A stretch of 8,301 nucleotides of DNA from CALKKN01 sp050118555 (GCA_050118555.1 JASFKQ010000168.1:1-8301); one strand, 5' to 3'. Shown: positions 1 through 6,658, counted from the first letter of the stretch. Numbers and translations are program-made. Notes: generated by a model from the letters alone, not told the origin.

Positions 1-384
1 CTCGCCGGCGTAGCCGTGGAAATCGGGGTGGTGATGCTGGTCTATCTGAAGCAGGCCCTGGCCCAGCAAAAGGCCATTTCCCGCAGGGAAGGGCGCTCTT
101 TGCGGCGCGAGGACCTGGAGACCGCGGTGATCAACGGCGCCCTGCTACGGGTTCGTCCGATCATGATGACGGTTTCGGCGATCATCGCCGGTTTGCTGCC
201 GATCATGCTGGGCAGCGGGACCGGCTCCGAAGTCATGCGTCGCATCGCCGCCCCGATGGTTGGCGGCATGGTGAGCGCGACGCTGCTGACGCTGGCGTTG
301 ATTCCGGCCGTGTTCCTTGTTTGGCAGATGCGCTCTCTCAGGGACTCCAGCCGCGAAAACGGCGCGGAAAAGACAGGAGGCTAG
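1..384 (+). CDS. cusA: CusA/CzcA-type heavy-metal RND efflux pump, inner-membrane subunit (C-terminal end, 5' truncated by window)
   Basis: The reading frame is open from base 1 to the TAG at 382-384, so this is the last 127 residues of a protein that normally has about 1,000-1,050. These trimeric proton-driven pumps of the inner membrane export monovalent or divalent metal through a periplasmic adaptor and an outer-membrane channel. The visible part holds the last transmembrane helices: an opening segment LAGVAVEIGVVMLVYL, then the family-typical VRPIMMTVSAIIAGLLPIM, the GTGSEVMRRIAAPMVGG stretch, and a final hydrophobic helix ending in a short polar tail. From memory of E. coli CusA, the phrases GAVLRVRP, IIAGLLPI, GTGAGSEVM and RIAAPM match closely, which favours the Cu/Ag (CusA) branch over CzcA. 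Substrate specificity cannot be proved because the metal-binding methionines lie upstream of the window. A ribosome binding site for the next gene lies within its last codons. Confidence 0.93.
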   Translation, partial: LAGVAVEIGVVMLVYLKQALAQQKAISRREGRSLRREDLETAVINGALLRVRPIMMTVSAIIAGLLPIMLGSGTGSEVMRRIAAPMVGGMVSATLLTLALIPAVFLVWQMRSLRDSSRENGAEKTGG

Positions 385-385
385 G

Positions 386-718
386 ATGAACACTTCCATC
401 CATCGAATAACGGTCATCATTCCGGCGGACAACCTCGAAGAATGTGAGCGCTGCCTGAGGGCAGCCGGGGTGCCGGGCATGACCATCGACAATGTCAGGG
501 GTTTCGGCGAGCACGCCAACTATTTCAGCAGTGACCTGCTGTGCAGCAACGCCCGGATCGAGATATTCGCGGGCGGCGGTCGCTGCGAGGAAATCTGCGA
601 GATAGTCAGGGCGTTCGCTCTCGACCTGCCGGCGCGAGCCGGAATACTCGTCGTCGAGCCGGTCGACCGCGTAATCAGTCTGGAGGACGGCCGGGAACTC
701 AGGGCGGATATGCTGTGA
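386..718 (+). CDS. PII-like signalling protein of the heavy-metal-efflux-linked type (PII-NG-like)
   Basis: The product has 110 residues, close to the roughly 112 of GlnB/GlnK. I chose the ATG at 386 because CAGGAGG lies 5 bases upstream and it follows the cusA stop by one base, which implies translational coupling. PII landmarks visible are the N-terminal beta strand (RITVIIPADNLEEC), the VRGFGEH entry to the T-loop (residues 37-43), the ARIEIF strand (56-61), and the C-terminal DRVISLEDGRE (94-104). The T-loop is about seven residues shorter than in GlnB, there is no ELYRGAEY-like segment, so the uridylylated tyrosine is absent, and the B-loop TGKIGDGK nucleotide-binding pattern is replaced by DLPARAG. 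This suits the PII-NG group reported next to cus-type efflux genes, not a canonical nitrogen sensor. It has five cysteines (C20, C23, C53, C67, C71), including CxxC and CxxxC pairs. A cytoplasmic regulator of the pump, or a metal sensor, is an inference. Confidence 0.85.
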   Translation: MNTSIHRITVIIPADNLEECERCLRAAGVPGMTIDNVRGFGEHANYFSSDLLCSNARIEIFAGGGRCEEICEIVRAFALDLPARAGILVVEPVDRVISLEDGRELRADML

Positions 719-727
719 TCACGGGCT

Positions 728-737
728 ACCGTACGGT
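728..737. promoter_or_regulatory. Perfect 10-bp palindrome, possible operator
   Basis: The sequence ACCGTACGGT is its own reverse complement and begins ten bases after the PII-like stop codon, in the roughly 270-bp gap before the Met-rich gene. I see no convincing sigma-70 promoter next to it and it does not resemble the CueR or CusR boxes I know. A short palindrome like this can arise by chance in GC-rich DNA, so the regulatory reading is weak. The rest of the gap (738-986) holds no gene I can support. Confidence 0.15.
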
Positions 738-986
738 CCGGCGACACGGGGCTGGCGCGGATCCCGGCCATTGCCAGAATCAAGATATGAAGTCAGCAGA
801 GAACGCCGGCGTGCAAGCATTGCCAGGATTCGAAGCGGGACGCGAGGGTACATCGAGAGCCCGGGAACGGTAATCGATGACGCCTGTCCAACCCGGCAAG
901 AGTGCTTTGGCGACAACGGTGACACCGATTCCGGTGCCCGCTGGGGGAGCGTTTTCGCGATGAATGGAATCCAGGAGGAGGAGACC

Positions 987-1475
987 ATGAAAATGCTAAC
1001 CGGATTGATCGCTGCGTCTTTGTTTTCGGCGAGTTTCGTTACATATGCCGGCATGGGCATGGGAGGATCGAGCATGATGGGCTCTGGCATGGGCCAGGGT
1101 TCGAACGGCCAAGTGAGTGGAATGATGAGCAATCCCGATACCCGCGCCCAGGTAATGAACCAGATTGCCGGTAATCCGCAGATGCGCCAGGAAATGCTGC
1201 AGAAGATGATGCACGCCATGGGCATGGGGCAGGGGAAAGACCTGCAACAGATGATGAATCAGCCGGGTGTCCGCTCGCAGATGCAGCACCGGATGGAAAT
1301 GATGCAAGCCATGCTCGGTTCCGATGGAATGAACCCGCAACAGCGCCGGAACATGATGAATGACCCGCAGATGCGTTCAGCGATGATGCAGGAGATCGCC
1401 TGCGGTCAGATGGCCGCTCAGAATGGCCACCGCGGAATGCATGGCAATTCGGGTGGGAAGATGGGTTCTAACTGA
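987..1475 (+). CDS. Secreted methionine-rich repeat protein, putative periplasmic copper-binding protein
   Basis: The product has 162 residues. I chose the ATG at 987 because AGGAGGAG lies just upstream and the protein then begins with a clean signal peptide (MKMLTGLIAASLFSASFVTYA, predicted cleavage after A21). An in-frame ATG at 960 would add nine polar residues before the signal and is less likely. The mature part has 30 Met in about 141 residues (21%), mostly as MM, MxM or MxxM, plus four His and one Cys (C139). A degenerate unit (N/Q/D)-P-x-x-R recurs five times (P50, P64, P93, P117, P127), usually followed by Met-rich helical sequence with Gln, and glycine-Met runs flank the core. Met clusters of this kind bind Cu(I) or Ag(I) in oxidising compartments, and the nearby pump genes support a role in periplasmic copper buffering or delivery. 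I recognise no named family. The role is inferred from composition and context. Confidence 0.8.
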   Translation: MKMLTGLIAASLFSASFVTYAGMGMGGSSMMGSGMGQGSNGQVSGMMSNPDTRAQVMNQIAGNPQMRQEMLQKMMHAMGMGQGKDLQQMMNQPGVRSQMQHRMEMMQAMLGSDGMNPQQRRNMMNDPQMRSAMMQEIACGQMAAQNGHRGMHGNSGGKMGSN

Positions 1476-1479
1476 CGGG

Positions 1480-1509
1480 GGGGCGGACCCGGCTCCGGGC
1501 ACCCGCCCC
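1480..1509 (+). terminator. GC-rich hairpin just after the Met-rich gene, terminator-like without a T-run
   Basis: Beginning four bases after the stop codon, GGGGCGG (1480-1486) can pair with CCGCCCC (1503-1509), and inside it CCCGG can pair with CCGGG (1488-1499). The stem would be very stable, but the following bases are AAGTACC, not a T-tract. It may therefore act as a 3'-end stabiliser or a weak terminator instead of a classical intrinsic terminator. Confidence 0.35.
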
Positions 1510-1545
1510 AAGTACCAGCCCTGGATCAGGCCGCCAAGTTCGGTT

Positions 1546-1577
1546 GGCCCGATCGTCCATTTTGGAACGGTCGGGCC
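1546..1577. other. Strong 13-bp imperfect inverted repeat (hairpin) between the Met-rich and protease genes
   Basis: The left arm GGCCCGATCGTCC (1546-1558) pairs with the right arm GGAACGGTCGGGCC (1564-1577) through 13 pairs, one of them a G-T wobble, with a single bulged A and a five-base loop ATTTT. No T-run follows on either strand, so a simple intrinsic terminator is not clearly supported. It could be a bidirectional transcription barrier, an mRNA-stabilising structure, a protein-binding site or a dispersed genomic repeat. The remainder of 1510-1740 holds no gene I can support. Confidence 0.45.
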
Positions 1578-1740
1578 TGTGTGGAAAGGGCGCCGCTGAA
1601 CCACTGGTCCCCGAACAGCATGCTCGTAACACCGGGGCAACCCGGCAATTTCCACGATCTTGTCTATAGTTAAGGGGTAACACCGAGAACTGATCGGTCC
1701 CGTGAACGGGACGCAAGGCAGGATGCCGGGGGATAAGAGT

Positions 1741-4700
1741 ATGCGGGCCAGGATGCTGATCCAATGGGGGGTATTTTTTGTCGTCATGTCACTGAGCTGC
1801 GAGGCAGTGGCTCAGAGCAGCGTGGCGCTGGCAACCCGAAAGGCGGAACTTCAGACACTTTCCCAGGAGCTCAGGGCGCGTGACGCGCGCAATCGCGCCG
1901 ATGCGCGCGCCTTCTCCCAGGCGCTCGGAATCCCCGTGCGTCGTGAATTGCCGAACGGCGGTGTATTGGAGTTGCAGCGCATCGCACCGGGAATCGGTCC
2001 CGTGTTTTACCTGACCAACAACGTAGACGCCGCGGATACCGTTTCGACGGACGAAGTGTATCCCGGCGGTTCGGCGGGCCTCGCCCTGGATGGGACCGGC
2101 ATGACCATCGGTGAATGGGACGGTGGCGCGGTCTTTGCCGATCACCCCGATTTCATCGGCAGGCTGACCCAGGTGGATGGCGCAACCGTGGTCAGCAACC
2201 ACTCGACCCACGTGGCCGGCACCCTGGTCGGTTCGGGAGAGGGGCCGTATGCCGAATCGCGGGGCATGGCATACGCGGCCTACCTGGACGCCTACGACTG
2301 GACTTCCGACACGGCCGAGATGGCGGCCGCCGCGGCCGATGGCTTGCTGGTTTCCAATCATTCCTACGGCATTGCGGCGGGCTGGCTCTACCTCGGCGGC
2401 TCGCCGCCGGACACCTGGTGGTGGATCGGTGGTGCGGATCCTTCCGACGTCGAAGACCCCAATTTCGGCTACTACGACAGCGAAACGGCCCTGTGGGACC
2501 AGATTGCCTGGGACGCCCCGTATTACCTGATCGTCAAGGCCGCGGGCAACGACCGCACCGACATCGGCCCCGCGCCGGGCGAGGAGTACACGGTGGTCGA
2601 CCCGGACGGCAATTTCCTGTTCACCTCCACCCTTCCGCGCGAACCGGATTGCGCACCGGCCGGCTACGATTGCATGCCCACCAACAGCGTTGCCAAGAAC
2701 GTGCTGACCATCGGTGCGGTCGATGACGTGATCGGAGGTTACTCGCAGTTGGCCGGGCCGACGCAGGTGCAGATGGCCGATTTCAGCGGCTGGGGGCCCA
2801 CGGACGACGGGCGCATCAAGCCCGACCTGGTGGGCAACGGGATCCTGCTGTTCTCGGCCTGGGGTGAGTACCCCTGGTACGCCTCCGCAATCGGCACTTC
2901 CATGTCCACACCGAACATTGCCGGCTCCCTGATCCTGCTGCAGGAGCACTACGAAGACCTGCACGGGCCAGGTAATTACATGCGCGCAGCCACCTTGAAG
3001 GCTCTCGCCATCCACACGGCGGACGAGACCGGCGACGCTCCGGGTCCGGACTACGAGTACGGTTGGGGTCTGCTGAATACGAAGACCGCCGCCCAACTCA
3101 TCACCAATGATGGTGGAGGTGACCAGCAGATCATTGAGGACAGCCTGCCTGACGGCGGTACCGACACCTTCAACGTCAGCGTCAGCGATCCCGACAGCAT
3201 CATCATCGCGACCCTGGTGTGGACGGACCCGCCGGGAACGCCGGTGGCCCCTTCGCTGGATCCGCCCGACCGCATGCTCGTTAACGACCTGGACCTCCGC
3301 ATCAAGCGGGGCGGCACGACGTATATGCCCTGGGTCCTGGATCCGGCCAATCCCTCTGCGCCCGCGACCACCGGCGACAACGACCGGGACAATGTAGAAC
3401 AGGTCGTCGCTTCGGCGACGTCCACCGGTAGTTATACTATCGAAGTCAGCCACAAGGGCACCTTGCTCGATGGCGCCAGCCAGGATTATTCCCTGATCAT
3501 CAGTGTCAAGCCGAACCCGCCCACAAGCTCCACCCTGTTGATCGACGAGGGCTTCACCGGCGGATTGCCCGCCGGCTGGTTCGTGCAAACCGATTCCGGC
3601 GTACCCTGGGCAATACAAACCCCGGTCCCTGGCGACTACCGCTATGACAATCTGACCGGTGGCGCGGGCGAGTTCGCCATGGTGGACAACAACTTCAGCA
3701 ACATCACGCGGACCTCGCTGATGCCGCCGGTGCTGGATCTCAGCGCGGCCGAATCGGTAATCCTCCGATTCAAGAGCTACTTCCAGTTCGATTTGCTCGA
3801 GTCAATCAACGTGGATCTCAGCAGTGACGGCGGGCTGAACTGGTCCAACGCCTGGACCTACCAAGGCTTCAATCCATACGGAACAACTTATGTGCTCGAT
3901 CTGAGCAGCCAGGCTGCCGGCCAGGCGAACTTAGCCCTCCGGTTTCGTTATGACAGCAATGGAGACATCCAGGGCAATCTCTGGCAGGTGGATGATGTCG
4001 AACTGGAGGCTTTCGGCGGCTCCACGACTCCCACCGATCCCCCAGCAATGGCTTCGGGTCCGGTCCCGTCCAACGGCGCCGGCGGCGTGGCAGTGAACAC
4101 CACCCTGGACTGGTCGGCCGGCAGCGGCGCCGACACGCATGACGTGTATTTCGGCACTTCGGTCTCGCCGCCCTGGCAGACCAGCCAGTCCGTGACGGGC
4201 TTCGATCCCGGGCCGCTCGACTATTCGACGACCTACTACTGGCGCGTCGATGAGGTCAATGCGGCGGGTACGACGACCGGAACGCTCTGGAGTTTCACCA
4301 CGGAAGCCGGGGCCCAGAACACGTCGATTCACCTTGCCGGCGCCGAGCCTTCGGCGATTCCCGGCACGCACGGCCGATGGTCCGCATCCCTGCTGGTCAC
4401 GGTGATGGACGAAAACGGCGCCGCTGCGCCCAATGTCGTGCTCGATGGAACCTGGAGCGGCGGGGCCAACGGTGCCGGGTCCTGCACGACCGATGCCAAT
4501 GGCCAGTGCAGCGTGCAGAAGTCCAATCTGAAGAACAACGTCTCCAGCGTCGTTTTCGCCATAGACAACCTGAGTGGTACGGGCGTGGTCTATGATCCGG
4601 GGGCGGACGAAGTGGACACGCAGCAGACGATATATAAGGACGGCAGCGGCAGCAACCTGCTGCCGGTGGCCGTGAACGACAGCTATGCCACACCTGTCGA

Positions 4701-5184
4701 CACGCCGCTGGCCGATAACGTGATGGCGAACGACGATCCGGGCGACGCGCCGGCAACTGTCACCGCTTTCGATGCAACAACCTCCCAGGGTGGAACGGTC
4801 GCCATGGCCGGTGACGGCGGCTTTAGCTACACGCCGCCCGCGGGCTTCGACGGGCCGGACTCCTTCGGCTACACGATTACCGACGCCAACGGAGACAGCG
4901 ACTCGGCCACGGTAACAGTGTCTGTCGAGCCGCCTGGCGGCGGTAGCCTAACGCTTTCGGTGGGGACATCCAAGAGCAGGGGCGACTGGTACGCCGACCT
5001 GGCCTGGTCCGGCGGCAGCGGCTCCGCGACGGTCACGATCACCCGGGACGGCGCCGAAATCGCCGACTCCCCCACCGCCAACGACGGCCAGTACTCGGAT
5101 TTGCTGGGCAAGAAAGTCAGCGGCAGCTTTACCTACGAGGTGTGCGATTCGGCAGGTTGCGCCAGCGATACCGTGCAATTCTGA
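1741..5184 (+). CDS. Large secreted subtilisin-family (S8, KP-43-like) serine protease with C-terminal beta-sandwich modules
   Basis: The product has 1,147 residues. The ATG at 1741 is preferred over GTG 1702 and ATG 1723 because GGGGGA lies upstream and a signal peptide follows immediately (MRARM then a hydrophobic core, cleavage near AVA|Q, residue 24). Residues 25 to about 100 are probably the propeptide. The catalytic triad is complete: D127 in GEWDGG, H157 in STHVAGT, S387 in GTSMSTPN, with oxyanion N270 in KAAGND. The VWTDPPGTP...LVNDLDL segment at about 461-590 matches the jelly-roll domain of KP-43-type subtilases. Then come a MAM-like or adhesin-like jelly roll (about 601-757), a fibronectin-III-like domain (768-856), an Ig-like domain (857-970), a cadherin-like/tandem Ig domain beginning NDSYATPVDTPL (978-1063), and a last Ig-like module. 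Three close Cys pairs (304/311, 915/923, 1135/1140) suggest disulfides. No sorting motif is visible. It is probably exported by Sec and released or surface-held, degrading extracellular protein; the substrate is unknown. Confidence 0.92.
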   Translation: MRARMLIQWGVFFVVMSLSCEAVAQSSVALATRKAELQTLSQELRARDARNRADARAFSQALGIPVRRELPNGGVLELQRIAPGIGPVFYLTNNVDAADTVSTDEVYPGGSAGLALDGTGMTIGEWDGGAVFADHPDFIGRLTQVDGATVVSNHSTHVAGTLVGSGEGPYAESRGMAYAAYLDAYDWTSDTAEMAAAAADGLLVSNHSYGIAAGWLYLGGSPPDTWWWIGGADPSDVEDPNFGYYDSETALWDQIAWDAPYYLIVKAAGNDRTDIGPAPGEEYTVVDPDGNFLFTSTLPREPDCAPAGYDCMPTNSVAKNVLTIGAVDDVIGGYSQLAGPTQVQMADFSGWGPTDDGRIKPDLVGNGILLFSAWGEYPWYASAIGTSMSTPNIAGSLILLQEHYEDLHGPGNYMRAATLKALAIHTADETGDAPGPDYEYGWGLLNTKTAAQLITNDGGGDQQIIEDSLPDGGTDTFNVSVSDPDSIIIATLVWTDPPGTPVAPSLDPPDRMLVNDLDLRIKRGGTTYMPWVLDPANPSAPATTGDNDRDNVEQVVASATSTGSYTIEVSHKGTLLDGASQDYSLIISVKPNPPTSSTLLIDEGFTGGLPAGWFVQTDSGVPWAIQTPVPGDYRYDNLTGGAGEFAMVDNNFSNITRTSLMPPVLDLSAAESVILRFKSYFQFDLLESINVDLSSDGGLNWSNAWTYQGFNPYGTTYVLDLSSQAAGQANLALRFRYDSNGDIQGNLWQVDDVELEAFGGSTTPTDPPAMASGPVPSNGAGGVAVNTTLDWSAGSGADTHDVYFGTSVSPPWQTSQSVTGFDPGPLDYSTTYYWRVDEVNAAGTTTGTLWSFTTEAGAQNTSIHLAGAEPSAIPGTHGRWSASLLVTVMDENGAAAPNVVLDGTWSGGANGAGSCTTDANGQCSVQKSNLKNNVSSVVFAIDNLSGTGVVYDPGADEVDTQQTIYKDGSGSNLLPVAVNDSYATPVDTPLADNVMANDDPGDAPATVTAFDATTSQGGTVAMAGDGGFSYTPPAGFDGPDSFGYTITDANGDSDSATVTVSVEPPGGGSLTLSVGTSKSRGDWYADLAWSGGSGSATVTITRDGAEIADSPTANDGQYSDLLGKKVSGSFTYEVCDSAGCASDTVQF

Positions 5185-5199
5185 GGGCGGACAATCCCG

Positions 5200-5237
5200 C
5201 GGCAGGAATACCGGCAGGTCTGGTATCCTGCCGTTTG
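5200..5237 (+). terminator. Intrinsic-terminator-like hairpin after the protease gene
   Basis: The arm CGGCAGGAATACC (5200-5212) pairs with GGTATCCTGCCG (5222-5233) over 12 base pairs with one bulged A and a nine-base loop, followed by TTTG. It begins 15 bases after the protease stop and ends about 26 bases before the next start codon. The T-run is short, but the stem and its position fit termination of the protease transcript, so the next gene would have its own promoter or depend on read-through. The right arm also contains TGGTATCCT, which resembles an extended -10 element, so promoter function overlapping the hairpin cannot be excluded. Confidence 0.55.
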
Positions 5238-5259
5238 TCCCCCGGATGAGTTCGCACCC

Positions 5260-5757
5260 ATGAACGTTCTGAAGAACCGCCATGTCGTCATCGCCGCCCT
5301 GGTCGCGCCGGTGTTGGCCGTCATGAGCTATTACGCGATTGACTACTTTTACGGGGAGCGCCCCCACGCCGCCAGGGCAGGCGAGAACTACCCTCTGGTG
5401 GAAAAACCCAACTGCCGTTACGCGAGCGGGGTCTGCGGCCTGCGGAATGCCGATTTCGTGCTCGATCTTACCGCCTCGGATGCTGAGTCCGGCGGGACGG
5501 TTCTGCGCCTCGTCTCGGTATTTCCGCTCGAGGGTGTCAAAGTCGCATTGGCGTCACCCGGAAGCACGCCCGCGCCGCCTCAGGACATGAAGCCGGAGGA
5601 CGAACAGCGCCGCAACTGGGTGATTGAACTGCCCCGGCCGGATCCGGAGCGTGACCGCCTGCGCCTGGTCGCATCGGCCGGCGGGACGCTGTATTTCGGG
5701 GATGTGGCCATGCTCTGGATGGCGCAGGGCAAACCGGACCCGGACGACGCCCGGTAG
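5260..5757 (+). CDS. Uncharacterised membrane-anchored periplasmic protein
   Basis: The product has 165 residues. After a short positively charged start (MNVLKNRH) there is one hydrophobic segment at about residues 9-27, without a clear signal-peptidase site, so an inner-membrane anchor with a periplasmic body is likely. The body begins YFYGERPHAARAGENYPLVEKPNCRY and contains two cysteines, C52 and C59, spaced as CxxxxxxC, that could form a disulfide. The rest is beta-rich in appearance (FVLDLTAS, VLRLVSVFPLEGVKVAL, LRLVASAGGTLYFGDVAMLW), suggesting a small sandwich fold, with a proline- and charge-rich loop at about 100-128. I do not recognise a named family; it has the look of a FixH-like or other small envelope protein, but no motif proves that. 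Only a weak ribosome binding site (GGATGAG) precedes the ATG. Function is unknown. Confidence 0.75.
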   Translation: MNVLKNRHVVIAALVAPVLAVMSYYAIDYFYGERPHAARAGENYPLVEKPNCRYASGVCGLRNADFVLDLTASDAESGGTVLRLVSVFPLEGVKVALASPGSTPAPPQDMKPEDEQRRNWVIELPRPDPERDRLRLVASAGGTLYFGDVAMLWMAQGKPDPDDAR

Positions 5758-5921
5758 GGACTACCTTCGCGCCGCCCGGCCCCGGGATCATGCCGCCGTT
5801 GGCGGCCCCGTTGGCAATTTGCGAGGTCACCACGGAATTTCGCCCCGCGTCAGGCGTCTAACTCCTTGCGGGCGCGCGGCGCGACGCCGTGCCCCTTCCG
5901 CGCGGAACGAAGGAGCCTCCA

Positions 5922-6344
5922 ATGGAAAGCCTTCCGATTATCAGCAAGTTCATGGACAAGGTCGTCCCCACGCTTTCGCCCGACACCAAAATCCTGGACG
6001 CCGTGGAATTCCTGCTGCAGCACAAGGTGACCGGCGCCCCGGTAGTCGACGGCAAGGGCCGGCTGCTCGGAATCATCACCGAGACCGACCTGCTGAGCCT
6101 GGTTACAAAGGGCGTTCAAAGCCAGCCGCCGACGGACGCCACGGTGTCGGATTACATGACACACGATGTGGTGACCGTCGGTCCGGATACGGACATCTAC
6201 TATGTCGCCGGTGTCTTCCTCTCGCATCATTTCCGTCGGCTACCCGTGGTCGACAATGGGAAGATCGTCGGGGCGATCACGCGCTACGACCTGTTGAGGG
6301 TGGTGCATCGGCTGGCGGCCGGTCCGCTCGTGTTGAGCGCCTGA
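5922..6344 (+). CDS. Stand-alone tandem CBS-domain protein
   Basis: The product has 140 residues, almost entirely two CBS domains. I chose the ATG at 5922 because AAGGAG lies 7 bases upstream; the in-frame GTG at 5889 has no such site. The first domain spans about residues 9-63 (VTGAPVVDGKGRLLGIITETDLL), the second about 76-131 (YMTHDVVTVGPDTDI, then RRLPVVDNGKIVGAITRYDLL). Both carry the [ST]xxD nucleotide-contact motif (T53-x-x-D56 and T120-x-x-D123), so binding of an adenosyl ligand such as AMP, ATP or SAM in the cleft of a Bateman module is plausible. No enzymatic or membrane domain is attached, which suggests it acts by binding another protein or by sensing energy state. Its target is not revealed by the neighbours: upstream is an unknown envelope protein 164 bases away and downstream a convergent membrane-protein gene. 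Confidence 0.9.
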   Translation: MESLPIISKFMDKVVPTLSPDTKILDAVEFLLQHKVTGAPVVDGKGRLLGIITETDLLSLVTKGVQSQPPTDATVSDYMTHDVVTVGPDTDIYYVAGVFLSHHFRRLPVVDNGKIVGAITRYDLLRVVHRLAAGPLVLSA

Positions 6345-6351
6345 CCACGTC

Positions 6352-6372
6352 GCCGCCGCAACGGGCGGCTTG
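6352..6372. terminator. Hairpin between convergent genes, possible terminator
   Basis: GCCGCC (6352-6357) pairs perfectly with GGCGGC (6364-6369) across a six-base loop, and TTG follows on the plus strand. It lies in the 36-bp gap between the convergent stop codons of the CBS gene and the small membrane-protein gene, where a terminator is expected. The T-run is minimal, so the call rests mostly on position. Confidence 0.4.
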
Positions 6373-6380
6373 TCGCTACA

Positions 6381-6647
6381 TCACGTCCGGTGTTCGCCGG
6401 AGAGGCGTTCGCGCACGACCCGCAGAATCCCCACGATGCTGATCAGCAGCCAGGTCGCTTCGATCAGGAAAGCGGACAGGTTGAACTCGAACCACAGCGA
6501 ATAAAGGATCAGCAGCGCGCCGAGGCCGTTCGCCACGATGTACGGCAGTTCCGTGGCCGACATCCTGCGCAGTTGCACCAGCAGGTAGGTGCCGACAATC
6601 AGCACCACGCCGGCGTTGCCGACCACGTTGTGGAAAGCGTATTCCAT
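6381..6647 (-). CDS. Small CBU_0592-family integral membrane protein
   Basis: The product has 88 residues from the ATG at 6647, which has AGGG nine bases upstream. An alternative ATG at 6656 would add three residues and leave only 2 bp after the copA stop, but it lacks a ribosome binding site. Three hydrophobic segments are visible: about residues 8-24 (VGNAGVVLIVGTYLLVQ), 37-52 (IVANGLGALLILYSLW), and 57-74 (LSAFLIEATWLLISIVGI). The pattern of NxxGALLIL, a short loop and FNLSAFLIEATWLLIS matches my memory of the CBU_0592 family of small bacterial membrane proteins of about 80-90 residues, which has no established function. It lies directly behind copA on the same strand, so it is almost certainly co-transcribed and probably translationally coupled with it. 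A link to copper export or to the ATPase is an inference from that arrangement only. Confidence 0.82.
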   Translation of the reverse strand: MEYAFHNVVGNAGVVLIVGTYLLVQLRRMSATELPYIVANGLGALLILYSLWFEFNLSAFLIEATWLLISIVGILRVVRERLSGEHRT

Positions 6648-6658
6648 GGGCTGCATCC

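Noticed and set aside
877..963. 28-codon frame upstream of the Met-rich gene whose stop overlaps an in-frame ATG at 960
   Set aside because: There is no ribosome binding site and no recognisable product. The Met-rich gene has its own strong site for ATG 987, so a leader-peptide reading is unsupported.
771..986. N-terminal extension of the Met-rich protein frame
   Set aside because: The extension is polar and Arg-rich, would bury the signal peptide, and has no good ribosome binding site, whereas 987 has AGGAGGAG just upstream.
1665..1670. TATAGT as a -10 box for the protease gene
   Set aside because: No acceptable -35 hexamer is found 16-18 bases upstream, so the promoter cannot be supported from sequence alone.
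1786..1815. Lipoprotein reading of the protease signal peptide (Cys20 near the cleavage region)
   Set aside because: The residues before the Cys are S-L-S, with Ser at the -3 position, which is a poor lipobox; the AVA|Q site four residues later fits signal peptidase I better.
1789..3618. 609-codon open frame on the minus strand inside the protease gene
   Set aside because: It is antisense to a protease frame with an intact catalytic triad and recognisable domains. The translation is low-complexity and Arg/Gly/Val-rich without motifs, as expected for the mirror of a GC-rich gene.
5792..5806. GCCGCC-GTT-GGCGGC hairpin between the anchored protein and the CBS gene
   Set aside because: The stem is only six base pairs with no T-run directly after it, in very GC-rich sequence, so a chance repeat is likely.
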